This document shows, piece after piece, positions 17,216-24,890 of a stretch of 33,374 nt of DNA; the stretch's first letter is position 1; each line of letters begins with the position of its first letter. A program made the position numbers and the translations under genes. The stretch spans positions 92,289 through 125,662 of the forward strand of contig BEHR01000003.1 in NCBI GenBank assembly GCA_002898555.1. The letters run 5' to 3'. Below the pieces are notes generated by a model, which saw nothing but the letters and a program-made list of their open reading frames with translations, was not told the DNA's origin and did not search any database. The DNA is from a bacterium HR15 (GTDB taxonomy: Bacteria > Armatimonadota > Fimbriimonadia > Fimbriimonadales > GBS-DC).

Positions 17216-19294
17216 TTATCCTTCGGTTGCGCTCAGCCGGTCATTTTGCACGAGGATGCGCACCTGGCGCGGTGGTGCACCGCGTGCCTCAGGTGCCAGC
17301 GGCACATACGGTGCCAGCTGCAACAGCAACTCCCGCTCAATCACGCGCTCCAACTCGCGTGCGCCATAATGCTCGCTGTAGCCCCGCTCTGCCAACCATT
17401 CCAGCGCGGCTTCCTCCACCACTAACTCCAACCCGCGCTGCCGATATATCGCCTGCAACCGCGGTAAGAAGCGCGTCTCGATAATCTGTCGAAGGTGGTG
17501 CTTCTCCAGCGGTTGAAAAATGCAGAGCGCGTCGATGCGGTTAATAAATTCGGAGGGAAAATTCTCCGCAAACAATCGGAGCCAGTCCTCGGGCGAATGT
17601 TTCTCGCGTAAAAAGCCCACCGCTGCTTCGGGATGCAGATTCGAGGTCATCACAATAATCGTGTCGGCAAAGGAGACACGCCTTCCCTGTGCGTCAACAA
17701 AATAACCTTCGTCAAAGATCTGCAATAAAATTTGCAGCACATTCTCGTGCACTTTTTCGATTTCGTCCAGCAAAACCACGCAAAAGGGGGTCTCCGCCAC
17801 AAAATCGAAGAGGGAACTGCCTGCTTCAAGCCCTGCATAGCTCGGTTCTGCCCCGATGAACCGTGCCACCGTATAGGGTTCCGAAAACTGGTTCATATCG
17901 AGGCGCAGCAAACGGTCACGCGAGCCAAAAAAATATTCCGCCAGCGCATAGGCAGTTTCACTCTTACCAACCCCTGTCGGTCCGACAAACAAAAAGACTC
18001 CGTTCGGGCGTTCAGGGTACAGGTCAAGCCGTCGGATTTTGAGGCTGATTGTATTCACCAGGGTCTCGATCGCATGCTCTTGCCCGATGATATGGCTCTG
18101 CAGGAACGCCCTAAGCCCTTGCAGGTGCGCCACCAGGGATTGCTCCCCGTTGCCGATTGGTAGCCCGGTGATTTGCTTCATTGCTTCCCACACGATGGGT
18201 GGCGCGACGCGCTTCTGTCCTCGCATGCGTGTCATCCCCACCGCATAGTCCAGCACCGTAATCGCTTTGTCGGGGAAGGGGCGATGCTGGATGCGCTCCT
18301 CTGCAACTTGCACAATGAGCGCGAGCGTCTCGTCGTCTATCTCGATGCCCAGCTGGGTATGGAAATGCTCGCGCAATTGCTGAAGCACCCACAGCGTCTC
18401 CTCCGCGTTGAGTGGGCGCACGGGGATGGGTTGGAAGCGTTTGAGCAGATCGGGCGCGCGCCCGATCTGGCGGCGGAAGCTCTCCATGCTACTCACCGCC
18501 CCAATCAACGGGATGCGCCGCGTTACTAAATCGCTTAGGAACTGCAGGCGCAGCGCCTCCAAAGGGGGTGCCGGCGCGTTCAGAAAGATCTCAAAAGGCT
18601 CCAGATAGAGAATGGCACCAGATGTGCTTGCCTCCTCCACCAACGCCAGATAAAACTCGGGCGCGTCGAACAGCTGCGGAAAGACAATCACGGGTCGGTC
18701 GTGTAGCGGTTGGGGCGCGTCGCCCGCCACGATGCGCTGTGCCAACCCCTGCACGACTGCCCGCCGCCCGACCCCCTCCAGTCCCACCAGCACTGCATAG
18801 GGGTTAATGGGGCGGCAAAGCGCTTCCATCAGGCTGTTGATTTCCTCGTCGCGCCCGACCACACGCGGCAGTGCGCCCGCCCTCACCTGCTCATTCAAGT
18901 TCACCCCCATGCGCAAAGCAGAAATGTTAGACGAACTCTCACGCATACTCGCACTTCGCAGTTGAAGCAGGGCTTGACCCAGATGGCGAAGACAAATGTG
19001 GCGCGCCTTCTCGCGCATCGCCTGCTCTATTGCCATGTGCATCACTTGCTCGATGGAAAAGGCGAACGCCGTATCCCCCGCCTCCAACTCCTGCTGGAGC
19101 GCGTGCTGAAGCTGCTGGATATCCAGGTCAGGCGCCAGCTGGTGGAGTGTTTGCGGATGATGTTGGGCGAAGATCAGCAGCAGATGGCGTGCATCGGGCT
19201 GCATCCCCGCTTTTTGTGCCAGTGTCCACGCTTGATGAAGAAGGCGGTCCACTCGCCAGGAGAAAGCGACTCGTTCGTTGGCAGAGCGTGCCAT
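17216..19294 (-). CDS. ClpA/ClpC-like AAA+ ATPase with a degenerate first ATPase module
   Basis: A 692-residue Clp-type unfoldase. The N-terminal 115 residues resemble the Clp N domain (H-L-L-L-I-F-A-Q). Module D1 (about 145-360) keeps the fold, but its Walker A is G-L-E-G-V-G-R-R (171-178), with Arg for the catalytic Lys. Its Walker B region is I-L-Y-L-E-P-F-E, lacking D-E. D2 (about 395-690) is intact: G-P-T-G-V-G-K-S near 436, V-V-L-L-D-E-I-E-K, sensor 1 T-S-N and sensor 2 G-A-R-E-L-E-R. A-V-G-F near 556 sits where ClpA carries its ClpP-binding IGL/IGF loop. ATG 19294 is preferred over 19303 because the -10 overlaps 19303. It is shorter than ClpC (about 810) and lacks an obvious middle domain. 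Confidence 0.85.
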   Translation of the reverse strand: MARSANERVAFSWRVDRLLHQAWTLAQKAGMQPDARHLLLIFAQHHPQTLHQLAPDLDIQQLQHALQQELEAGDTAFAFSIEQVMHMAIEQAMREKARHICLRHLGQALLQLRSASMRESSSNISALRMGVNLNEQVRAGALPRVVGRDEEINSLMEALCRPINPYAVLVGLEGVGRRAVVQGLAQRIVAGDAPQPLHDRPVIVFPQLFDAPEFYLALVEEASTSGAILYLEPFEIFLNAPAPPLEALRLQFLSDLVTRRIPLIGAVSSMESFRRQIGRAPDLLKRFQPIPVRPLNAEETLWVLQQLREHFHTQLGIEIDDETLALIVQVAEERIQHRPFPDKAITVLDYAVGMTRMRGQKRVAPPIVWEAMKQITGLPIGNGEQSLVAHLQGLRAFLQSHIIGQEHAIETLVNTISLKIRRLDLYPERPNGVFLFVGPTGVGKSETAYALAEYFFGSRDRLLRLDMNQFSEPYTVARFIGAEPSYAGLEAGSSLFDFVAETPFCVVLLDEIEKVHENVLQILLQIFDEGYFVDAQGRRVSFADTIIVMTSNLHPEAAVGFLREKHSPEDWLRLFAENFPSEFINRIDALCIFQPLEKHHLRQIIETRFLPRLQAIYRQRGLELVVEEAALEWLAERGYSEHYGARELERVIERELLLQLAPYVPLAPEARGAPPRQVRILVQNDRLSATEG

Positions 19295-19301
19295 AGATAA
19301 C

Positions 19302-19307
19302 ATGATA
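19302..19307 (-). promoter_or_regulatory. Predicted -10 of the clp-like gene (AGGTATCAT)
   Basis: Minus strand TATCAT followed by exactly 7 nt and then ATG 19294. Transcription would start at the A of the ATG, giving a leaderless mRNA. The other in-frame ATG (19303) lies within this element. Confidence 0.5.
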
Positions 19308-19394
19308 CCTTTGCCGAAGAGGCAGTTCGAAAATCCACTTGGTGGAGGGCTGAGCTTCCTCCCGAGCCGTTGGAAAGGGTTTTGGGGCAGACAC

Positions 19395-19489
19395 GATTTT
19401 CTTTTCCGGGGTAGCCCAAAATTTTTTCTCTGGGGTACCCCAAATTTTCTTTTCCGGGGTACCCTGCTGGGTCGGAAAAGAAAATTTTG
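19395..19489. repeat. Palindromic mosaic repeat, island B
   Basis: Modules in order: ATTTTCTTTTCCGGGGTA with GCCC (19396-19417), AAAATTTTTTCTCT with GGGGTACCCC (19418-19441), a second copy of the first type (19444-19464), then CTGGGTC and an inverted copy (19473-19489). The last two form a 15-bp perfect stem. The island lies between the phosphoglucomutase stop and the clp-like promoter. Confidence 0.9.
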
Positions 19490-19526
19490 CCGTCTGGTAT
19501 CATGGAGTTCGGAACCCCATCTTCAG

Positions 19527-20966
19527 CTACTCACCACCCACCAACTGCTTCAGGATGTAATGTCCTTCTTCGGCAAGGTGGCGAGCGCGTTCTGGGGTTT
19601 GGGCTTCCGCGTAGATGCGGACGACGGGTTCCGTGCCCGATGCTCGCAGAAGTAACCAGGAACCGTCTTCCAGGATGTGTTTGATACCATCCATGTCGTC
19701 GCGCTGCGCAACGGGCGTCTCCAGCACCTGCTGCAGAACCAGGGTCTTCAGCTTCTGGCGCAGCATGGGCATCTGTTCGCGCTCGAAGTGGGCATCAATG
19801 CGGTGATAGAAGAATGCGCCTGTAATTGCAAATACATCCTCCACCAGTTGGGAGAGTGTGCGCCCACTCATCGCCATGGCTTCCAGGAGCATCAGTCCCA
19901 TCATGGCGCCGTCGCGTTCCAGCATGTAGCGGGTGATGCCGATACCGCCGCTCTCTTCACCCCCCATCAGCACATCTTCTTTAAGCATGCGCTCGCAGAT
20001 ATGTTTGAAGCCGATGGGAACGGTGATGAGAGGTAGGTTGTAATGGGCGCAGAGGCGATCGATCATCTGGCTAACGGAGAAGGTTTTGACGACTTCACCA
20101 CGCCAGCCGCGTTGCTCCACAAGGTGGCGAAGAGTAATGGCGAAGATGCGATGGCTGTCGACGAAGTTGCCGTGTTCATCGACGGCACCGATACGGTCGC
20201 CATCGCCATCGGTGGCGATGCCAATATCGGCTTTCAGGTGACGCACAGCATGGATGAGCGGCTGCAGGTTTTCCGCGATGGGTTCGGGATTTACTCCACC
20301 AAAGTAGGGGTTACGCTCCTCGCGCAATGCATGCACCTCCAGCCCCAATCGGGTTAGCACCGCTTTCAGATAGCCCGCGGCGGAGCCATGCATCGCGTCG
20401 GTTACGATTCGGTAGCCCGACTCGTGCAGCTCATCCAGCCGAATGAACTGGTGCAATCCCTCCAGATAGTCGGGCACAGGGTCCAAAGATTTCGGCTCAG
20501 CAGGCGCATCACCCTCCAGTGGTTCGGTGTAGCGTTCATAGTCGGGCAGCAAGGCGTGCAGGTGGCGTTCGATGCTATCGGTGATATCGGTCAGCGCGGC
20601 GCCGCCATAGTGGGGTTTGAACTTGATGCCGTGAAAGATGGGGGGATTATGGCTGGCAGTGAAGATAACGGCCCCCTGCATCTTGCGCGTAATGACGGCA
20701 TGCGCAGCTGCCGGCGAGGAAACAGGGCGGGGAGTGATCCATACAGGGAACCCATAATGGCTTAGCACTTTTGCCGCGGCATCGGCGAATACCTCCGATT
20801 GCGCCCGACAATCATAGGCGACAAGGATGCCTGTGCCTGGCGGCTGCGCCTCCTGTAAGTGGCGTGCGATGGCATGCACGACCAGACGCACATTTGCCAC
20901 CGTGAAATCGTCCGCTATTACACCGCGCCAGCCTTCCGTGCCGAACTTAATCTGCGGAACACCCAT
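19527..20966 (-). CDS. Phosphoglucomutase/phosphomannomutase family protein
   Basis: A 479-residue alpha-D-phosphohexomutase. The four active-site loops are T-A-S-H-N-P-P (phosphoserine Ser105), D-G-D-G-D-R (253-258, Mg binding), G-G-E-E-S-G-G near 344 (sugar specificity) and R-A-S-G-T-E-P near 443 (phosphate binding). E-E-S-G-G suits glucose/mannose 1,6-bisphosphate enzymes rather than GlmM, but exact substrate preference cannot be read. It would interconvert hexose-6- and hexose-1-phosphates for glycogen or envelope sugars. ATG 20966 has no Shine-Dalgarno and lies 10 nt after its -10, so the leader is only about 4 nt. Confidence 0.92.
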   Translation of the reverse strand: MGVPQIKFGTEGWRGVIADDFTVANVRLVVHAIARHLQEAQPPGTGILVAYDCRAQSEVFADAAAKVLSHYGFPVWITPRPVSSPAAAHAVITRKMQGAVIFTASHNPPIFHGIKFKPHYGGAALTDITDSIERHLHALLPDYERYTEPLEGDAPAEPKSLDPVPDYLEGLHQFIRLDELHESGYRIVTDAMHGSAAGYLKAVLTRLGLEVHALREERNPYFGGVNPEPIAENLQPLIHAVRHLKADIGIATDGDGDRIGAVDEHGNFVDSHRIFAITLRHLVEQRGWRGEVVKTFSVSQMIDRLCAHYNLPLITVPIGFKHICERMLKEDVLMGGEESGGIGITRYMLERDGAMMGLMLLEAMAMSGRTLSQLVEDVFAITGAFFYHRIDAHFEREQMPMLRQKLKTLVLQQVLETPVAQRDDMDGIKHILEDGSWLLLRASGTEPVVRIYAEAQTPERARHLAEEGHYILKQLVGGE

Positions 20967-20976
20967 AGTGGCGAAT

Positions 20977-20982
20977 AGGATA
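20977..20982 (-). promoter_or_regulatory. Predicted -10 of the phosphohexomutase gene (GGGTATCCT)
   Basis: Minus strand GGGGTATCCT. It is separated by exactly 17 bp from the plus-strand -10 at 21000-21005, so each -10 lies in the -35 position of the opposite promoter. Confidence 0.5.
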
Positions 20983-20999
20983 CCCCATAGGGACTCGGG

Positions 21000-21005
21000 T
21001 ATAAC
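21000..21005 (+). promoter_or_regulatory. Predicted -10 of the PPC/dockerin-like gene (GGGTATAAC)
   Basis: CGGGTATAAC, immediately followed by a second TATAAC (21006-21011). Predicted start is near 21012-21018; GGAG at 21024-21027 serves the gene. Confidence 0.5.
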
Positions 21006-21030
21006 TATAACGCTGGGGCGAAAGGAGACA

Positions 21031-22707
21031 ATGATGCGTTTCGTTTCGATTCTGGCAGGCGTATTATCTGTTTGGTTGATGGCAGGGGCGCAGATTCAGA
21101 TGACGACGGTGCAGGAGCAGGAGCCGAATAACTCTCTCGATGCACCGCAGGTGATTGCGACGCCTCTCACCCCTTCGCAAGGGGTGGTGATTGTCCCCGC
21201 AAGCATCTATCCTGTAAACGACCGCGACTACTACCGATTTCAGGTGAGTGTCTCTGGCACCTACTCGCTCCGTGTCGACACGAACCGGGACACCATCTTG
21301 AATCTTTACGATAGTGCCGGTGTGCTGATCGCAAGCAACGACAACGGCGGCAATCCCGATGTCCCCAACCTAATGGCGTCGGGGCTCACTTTGAACCTCA
21401 GCGCGGGCGAATATATCGCGGAGGTCCGCTATCTGTTTTGGCAGGGGGTCTGTCGCTATGCGCTGCGTCTCTTTCCGGGCGAACAGGCGCCCGATGATGA
21501 TCCCACCGAGCCAAATGATGACGCTGCGCACGCTATCCCGCTGGGCGCCTTTACAGGCGGAGAGATAGTCTCTGAGCCAGGCTTCAGCCACTATGGCGGT
21601 GGTGATGTGGATGTCTACTCTTTCAAGAGTGCCGCGTCCATCACCGGGCTGCGCATCCGTACGGAGACCTATATGGACACTGTTCTGCGCGTGATCAGTC
21701 CTGATGGAACAGTCTATGAAAACGATGATTCTTCTTGGGACATCCTGAACACCACCGCGTCGGAGGTCTATATCCCGTTGGGACCGATGGGCACCTATCT
21801 TATCGAGGTGCGCACCTATGGGACATGGGGCGGCTATTATCGATTGCGCATCAACGCGGAGCTGCCCACCGAGATTACGCTACAGGATGGGAATGCCGTG
21901 TTCCGTTTGCGCAACCTAACAGGTGCACGCGACCGCAGCCCTGCCAATAATGCCGACTGGCTCTTTGCAAGCGTGGATCACTTCTTTCAGCTGGGTTGGT
22001 GGTATCGCATCGAGGGCATCCATACGCGAGAATATACCCCTTCCACCCTCAACTTGGTTGGTCAAGATCATCCCAATCGGGTCTTCCTCCTTTATCAGGA
22101 GCCGGATGGTCTGTGGCTGATCTTCCAGTATGAATTGCGAATGCTCACCGACGGAGGCTGTACATTAGAATGCACTGCGTTTGCCTATAACCTGCGTAGT
22201 AACTCGGTTGCGCTCCATCTGTTCCACTATTTCGATATGGATGTGGGTGGCGCGGTGGCTAACCATGCCGAGTGGCGTGATGGGCGCATCGGGATATGGG
22301 GTGCAGGCGGGCATTACACCTACATCACCCCTCTTGTGCCCTTTACACACTGGGAGATTACTCCCTATCCCCAGACGATTGCACGCCTGACCGATTCGAT
22401 GCCTTCGAATCTCATCGATGGCACGCTGCCTTTCGATGGGGATCTCACGGGGGCGTTCCAGTGGCGAATCGTCTTATCGTCTACTCGCGGATTTGCCACG
22501 AGGGTTCATTACGCTCTGGATACTTCCTCCCCACCGCTGCAGGGCGATGTGAATCGGGACGGCTGCGTCGATGATAGCGACCTGTTGGCAGTGTTGTTTG
22601 CCTTCGGGCAGACGGGCGCATTCTTGCCAGAGGATGTGAATCTGGATGCGCTCGTGGATGATGGGGATCTGCTCATCGTGTTGTTCCAGTTCGGCACGGG
22701 TTGCTGA
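21031..22707 (+). CDS. Secreted protein with PPC domains and C-terminal dockerin-like calcium loops
   Basis: A 558-residue exported protein. A signal peptide (residues 1-20, M-A-G-A-Q) precedes two bacterial pre-peptidase C-terminal (PPC) type beta domains. They are recognisable by E-P-N-N-S, D-R-D-Y-Y-R-F and T-I-L-N-L-Y-D, and again by E-P-N-D-D, D-V-D-V-Y-S-F and T-V-L-R-V-I. A region of about 190 residues (300-500) follows with no known catalytic motif. The tail (about 508-558) holds two EF-hand-like loops, D-V-N-R-D-G-C-V-D-D and D-V-N-L-D-A-L-V-D-D, each followed by D-L-L-x-V-L-F. It ends in F-G-T-G-C. ATG 21031 is given; ATG 21034 is better spaced from GGAG. Enzymatic function is unknown. 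Confidence 0.8.
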   Translation: MMRFVSILAGVLSVWLMAGAQIQMTTVQEQEPNNSLDAPQVIATPLTPSQGVVIVPASIYPVNDRDYYRFQVSVSGTYSLRVDTNRDTILNLYDSAGVLIASNDNGGNPDVPNLMASGLTLNLSAGEYIAEVRYLFWQGVCRYALRLFPGEQAPDDDPTEPNDDAAHAIPLGAFTGGEIVSEPGFSHYGGGDVDVYSFKSAASITGLRIRTETYMDTVLRVISPDGTVYENDDSSWDILNTTASEVYIPLGPMGTYLIEVRTYGTWGGYYRLRINAELPTEITLQDGNAVFRLRNLTGARDRSPANNADWLFASVDHFFQLGWWYRIEGIHTREYTPSTLNLVGQDHPNRVFLLYQEPDGLWLIFQYELRMLTDGGCTLECTAFAYNLRSNSVALHLFHYFDMDVGGAVANHAEWRDGRIGIWGAGGHYTYITPLVPFTHWEITPYPQTIARLTDSMPSNLIDGTLPFDGDLTGAFQWRIVLSSTRGFATRVHYALDTSSPPLQGDVNRDGCVDDSDLLAVLFAFGQTGAFLPEDVNLDALVDDGDLLIVLFQFGTGC

Positions 22708-22744
22708 GTAAGTAGGGGCATGGTGGAGCCATGCCCCTACTTAC
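22708..22744 (+). terminator. Perfect 16-bp hairpin after the PPC/dockerin-like gene
   Basis: Arms 22708-22723 and 22729-22744 are perfect complements (GTAAGTAGGGGCATGG type) with a 5-nt loop TGGAG, starting 1 nt after the stop codon. No T-run follows, so it may be a factor-assisted terminator, an mRNA-stabilising hairpin or a dispersed palindromic repeat. Confidence 0.6.
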
Positions 22745-22767
22745 CACCTGCCATCTGTCAATTGGGG

Positions 22768-22773
22768 TATACT
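22768..22773 (+). promoter_or_regulatory. Predicted -10 of the citrate synthase gene (GGGGTATACT)
   Basis: GGGGTATACT, 40 nt before the ATG. The leader holds a small hairpin GGGCG-AGGA-CGCCC (22781-22794) and the ribosome binding site GGGAGGT. Confidence 0.6.
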
Positions 22774-22813
22774 CTTAGCAGGGCGAGGACGCCCGCACAC
22801 AAGGGAGGTAACG

Positions 22814-23953
22814 ATGAGCGACAAAGAGATTATCCCATACCGACCAGGGCTGGAGGGCGTAACGGCGGGTATCAGCCAGATTTCAGATATTATTGCAGCG
22901 GAGAACCGCCTGATCTATCGCGGATATGATATTCGCGACCTGGCGGCGAACTGCACTTTTGAGGAGGTTGCCTATCTGATCTTGCAGGGTAAGTTGCCCA
23001 ATCGTCAAGAACTAACAGCGTTTGAGGCGCAGCTGCGGTCGCATCGGGAGCTGCCCGCCGAGGTCTATCGGGTGCTGCACGCGATGCCGCGGGGGGCGCA
23101 TCTGATGGCAGCGCTGCAGGTGGGCGTGGCGACGCTTGGCTCGATAGACCCTCAAGCCGATCTCAACACCCATGAAGCCAACTTGCAGAAGGCGATTCGG
23201 CTCACTGCCTGCATGCCGACCTTAGTTGCCAACGGCTACCGTATTTTGCAAGGTCAGGAACCGACGCCTCCGAATCCCGACCTGCCCCACGCTGCTAACT
23301 TTCTCTATATGCTCTTTGGACGCGAGCCTGAGCCGCTGCATGCCCGCGTGATCAACCTCACTTTCATCCTGTATGCCGAGCATGGCTACAATGCCTCCAC
23401 TTTCACCGCGCATGTGATTGCCTCCACGCTGGCGGATATGTACTCGGCGGTAGTGGGCGCAATTGGTGCGCTGCGTGGTCCGCTGCACGGCGGTGCGAAC
23501 GAAGCCGCGATGGAAAGCATTCTGGACATCGGCTCGCCCGACCGTGCCGAAGCATGGGTGATGGAGAAGCTGGCTAAAAAGGAGCGCATCATGGGCTTTG
23601 GACACCGCGAATACAAAACGGGCGACATCCGAGCGGTCATCCTCAAAGAGTATGTGCGTCAGCTCGCCGAGCAGACCGGACGGCTGGACCTCTATCAGAT
23701 TCAGGAGACGATGGAGCGTGTGATGCTGCGCGAAAAGAAGCTGCATCCCAATGTGGATTTCCCCGCCGCGCTGGTCTACTACCTGATGGGTATCCCCATC
23801 CCGCTCTACACCCCTATCTTTGCTGCGGCACGAATCGTCGGCTGGACCGCGCATGTCATCGAACAGCACGACGACAATCGTCTCATCCGCCCGCGCAGCG
23901 ACTACACAGGTCCCCACGACCTGCCTTTCATCCCCATCGACCAGCGCACATAG
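22814..23953 (+). CDS. gltA: Citrate synthase (type II-like, about 380 residues)
   Basis: A 379-residue enzyme that condenses oxaloacetate and acetyl-CoA. Catalytic and binding residues of the family are present: His190 (E-H-G-Y-N-A-S), His225 (H-G-G-A-N-E), His264 (G-F-G-H-R-E-Y) and Asp315 (V-D-F-P-A-A-L). The C-terminal R-P-R-S-D-Y-T-G-P also fits. The short length matches the citrate/2-methylcitrate synthase group of thermophiles, and 2-methylcitrate activity cannot be excluded. No prp genes are nearby, which favours citrate synthase. Start ATG 22814 follows GGGAGGT at good spacing. Confidence 0.93.
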   Translation: MSDKEIIPYRPGLEGVTAGISQISDIIAAENRLIYRGYDIRDLAANCTFEEVAYLILQGKLPNRQELTAFEAQLRSHRELPAEVYRVLHAMPRGAHLMAALQVGVATLGSIDPQADLNTHEANLQKAIRLTACMPTLVANGYRILQGQEPTPPNPDLPHAANFLYMLFGREPEPLHARVINLTFILYAEHGYNASTFTAHVIASTLADMYSAVVGAIGALRGPLHGGANEAAMESILDIGSPDRAEAWVMEKLAKKERIMGFGHREYKTGDIRAVILKEYVRQLAEQTGRLDLYQIQETMERVMLREKKLHPNVDFPAALVYYLMGIPIPLYTPIFAAARIVGWTAHVIEQHDDNRLIRPRSDYTGPHDLPFIPIDQRT

Positions 23954-23962
23954 AGCCATTCA

Positions 23963-24013
23963 TTCACCGCAGAGTTCACAAAGGGCGCAGAGAGCAAAAA
24001 AGCGCTGTGCCCT
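23963..24013. repeat. CGCAGAG-type intergenic repeat with imperfect hairpin
   Basis: The sequence between the citrate synthase gene and the next gene contains CCGCAGAG and GGGCGCAGAG, then AAAAAA and the imperfect complement GCGCTGTGCCCT (24002-24013). Similar CGCAGAG-rich strings are common dispersed intergenic repeats in other bacteria. A terminator role is unclear because no T-run follows on the plus strand. Confidence 0.4.
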
Positions 24014-24085
24014 CCGTGCTATACCTCGAAAACCAGCAGGAGGCAGGGTATCCAGCGCGAAACAGGCTCATGGAGGAAATAAACA

Positions 24086-24841
24086 ATGGGCATCCAGATC
24101 GGAGTGCAACTGTACTCGGTACGGGACGATTGCCAGCGTGATCTGCCCGGCACGCTGAAAGCGATTGCGCAAATCGGCTATGCAGGCGTGGAGTTCGCTG
24201 GCTACTATGGCTACGAGGCGAAAACTCTGCGCCAAATGCTGGATGATAACGGGCTGGTCTGCTGCGGCACGCATATCGGCATCGACCAGTTGCTTGGGGA
24301 TACCCTCTATCGCACGGTCGAGTTTCACCAGACACTTGGCTGCCCCTATCTGATCGTGCCGGGGCTACCTGAAGAGTATCGTGCAACGCGCCAGAAATGG
24401 ATCGAAACGGCACAGCTCTTTAGCGAGATTGCCGAGCGGCTCAAGTCCCATGGTTTCCGCATCGGCTATCACAATCACTGGATCGAGTTTCAGCCGCTGG
24501 AGGGTGAGCTGCCGTGGGATACCTTTTTCAGTCATGCCTCGCCTGCGGTGATTATGCAGATTGACACAGGGAACGCCCTGCATGGCGGAGCGCACGCCGC
24601 TCCCTTCGTGCGCAAATACCCCGGGCGTGCCATCACGGTGCATGTGAAAGAGTACTCCAGCACGAACCCCAGCGCGATTATCGGTGAGGGCGAGGTGAAC
24701 TGGAGCGACTTCTTCGAGGCGTGCGAAACCGTCGGCGGCACCGAATGGTACATTGTAGAGCAAGAGACCTATGCCCATCCGCCGCTGGAGACCATCCGAC
24801 TCTGCTTCGAGGCAATGCGACGACTGGGCAAGGTCGGCTAA
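24086..24841 (+). CDS. Sugar phosphate isomerase/epimerase-like TIM barrel protein
   Basis: A 251-residue protein of the xylose isomerase-like/AP endonuclease 2 fold. Typical segments are G-V-Q-L-Y-S-V-R-D near the N-terminus, G-V-E-F-A-G-Y-Y-G, I-G-Y-H-N-H-W-I-E-F, Q-I-D-T-G-N and H-V-K-E-Y-S. They supply the Glu, His and Asp metal ligands of the family. Likely a sugar or inositol isomerase/epimerase; the substrate cannot be assigned. The ATG follows GGAGGAAA. A weaker GGGTATCCA element (24046-24054) could be its promoter. It precedes a secreted hydrolase gene with 49 bp between, possibly one transcript for carbohydrate use. Confidence 0.82.
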   Translation: MGIQIGVQLYSVRDDCQRDLPGTLKAIAQIGYAGVEFAGYYGYEAKTLRQMLDDNGLVCCGTHIGIDQLLGDTLYRTVEFHQTLGCPYLIVPGLPEEYRATRQKWIETAQLFSEIAERLKSHGFRIGYHNHWIEFQPLEGELPWDTFFSHASPAVIMQIDTGNALHGGAHAAPFVRKYPGRAITVHVKEYSSTNPSAIIGEGEVNWSDFFEACETVGGTEWYIVEQETYAHPPLETIRLCFEAMRRLGKVG

Positions 24842-24890
24842 GCACAACTTGTCAGCTATGTCCGACCAGTCAGACAGCAGGAGAACAACC

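Noticed and set aside
17100-19503. Small ORFs encoding P-G-Y-P-G-K-E-N-like peptides across islands A and B
   Set aside because: They are translations of the palindromic DNA repeats in arbitrary frames, without ribosome binding sites or conserved composition.
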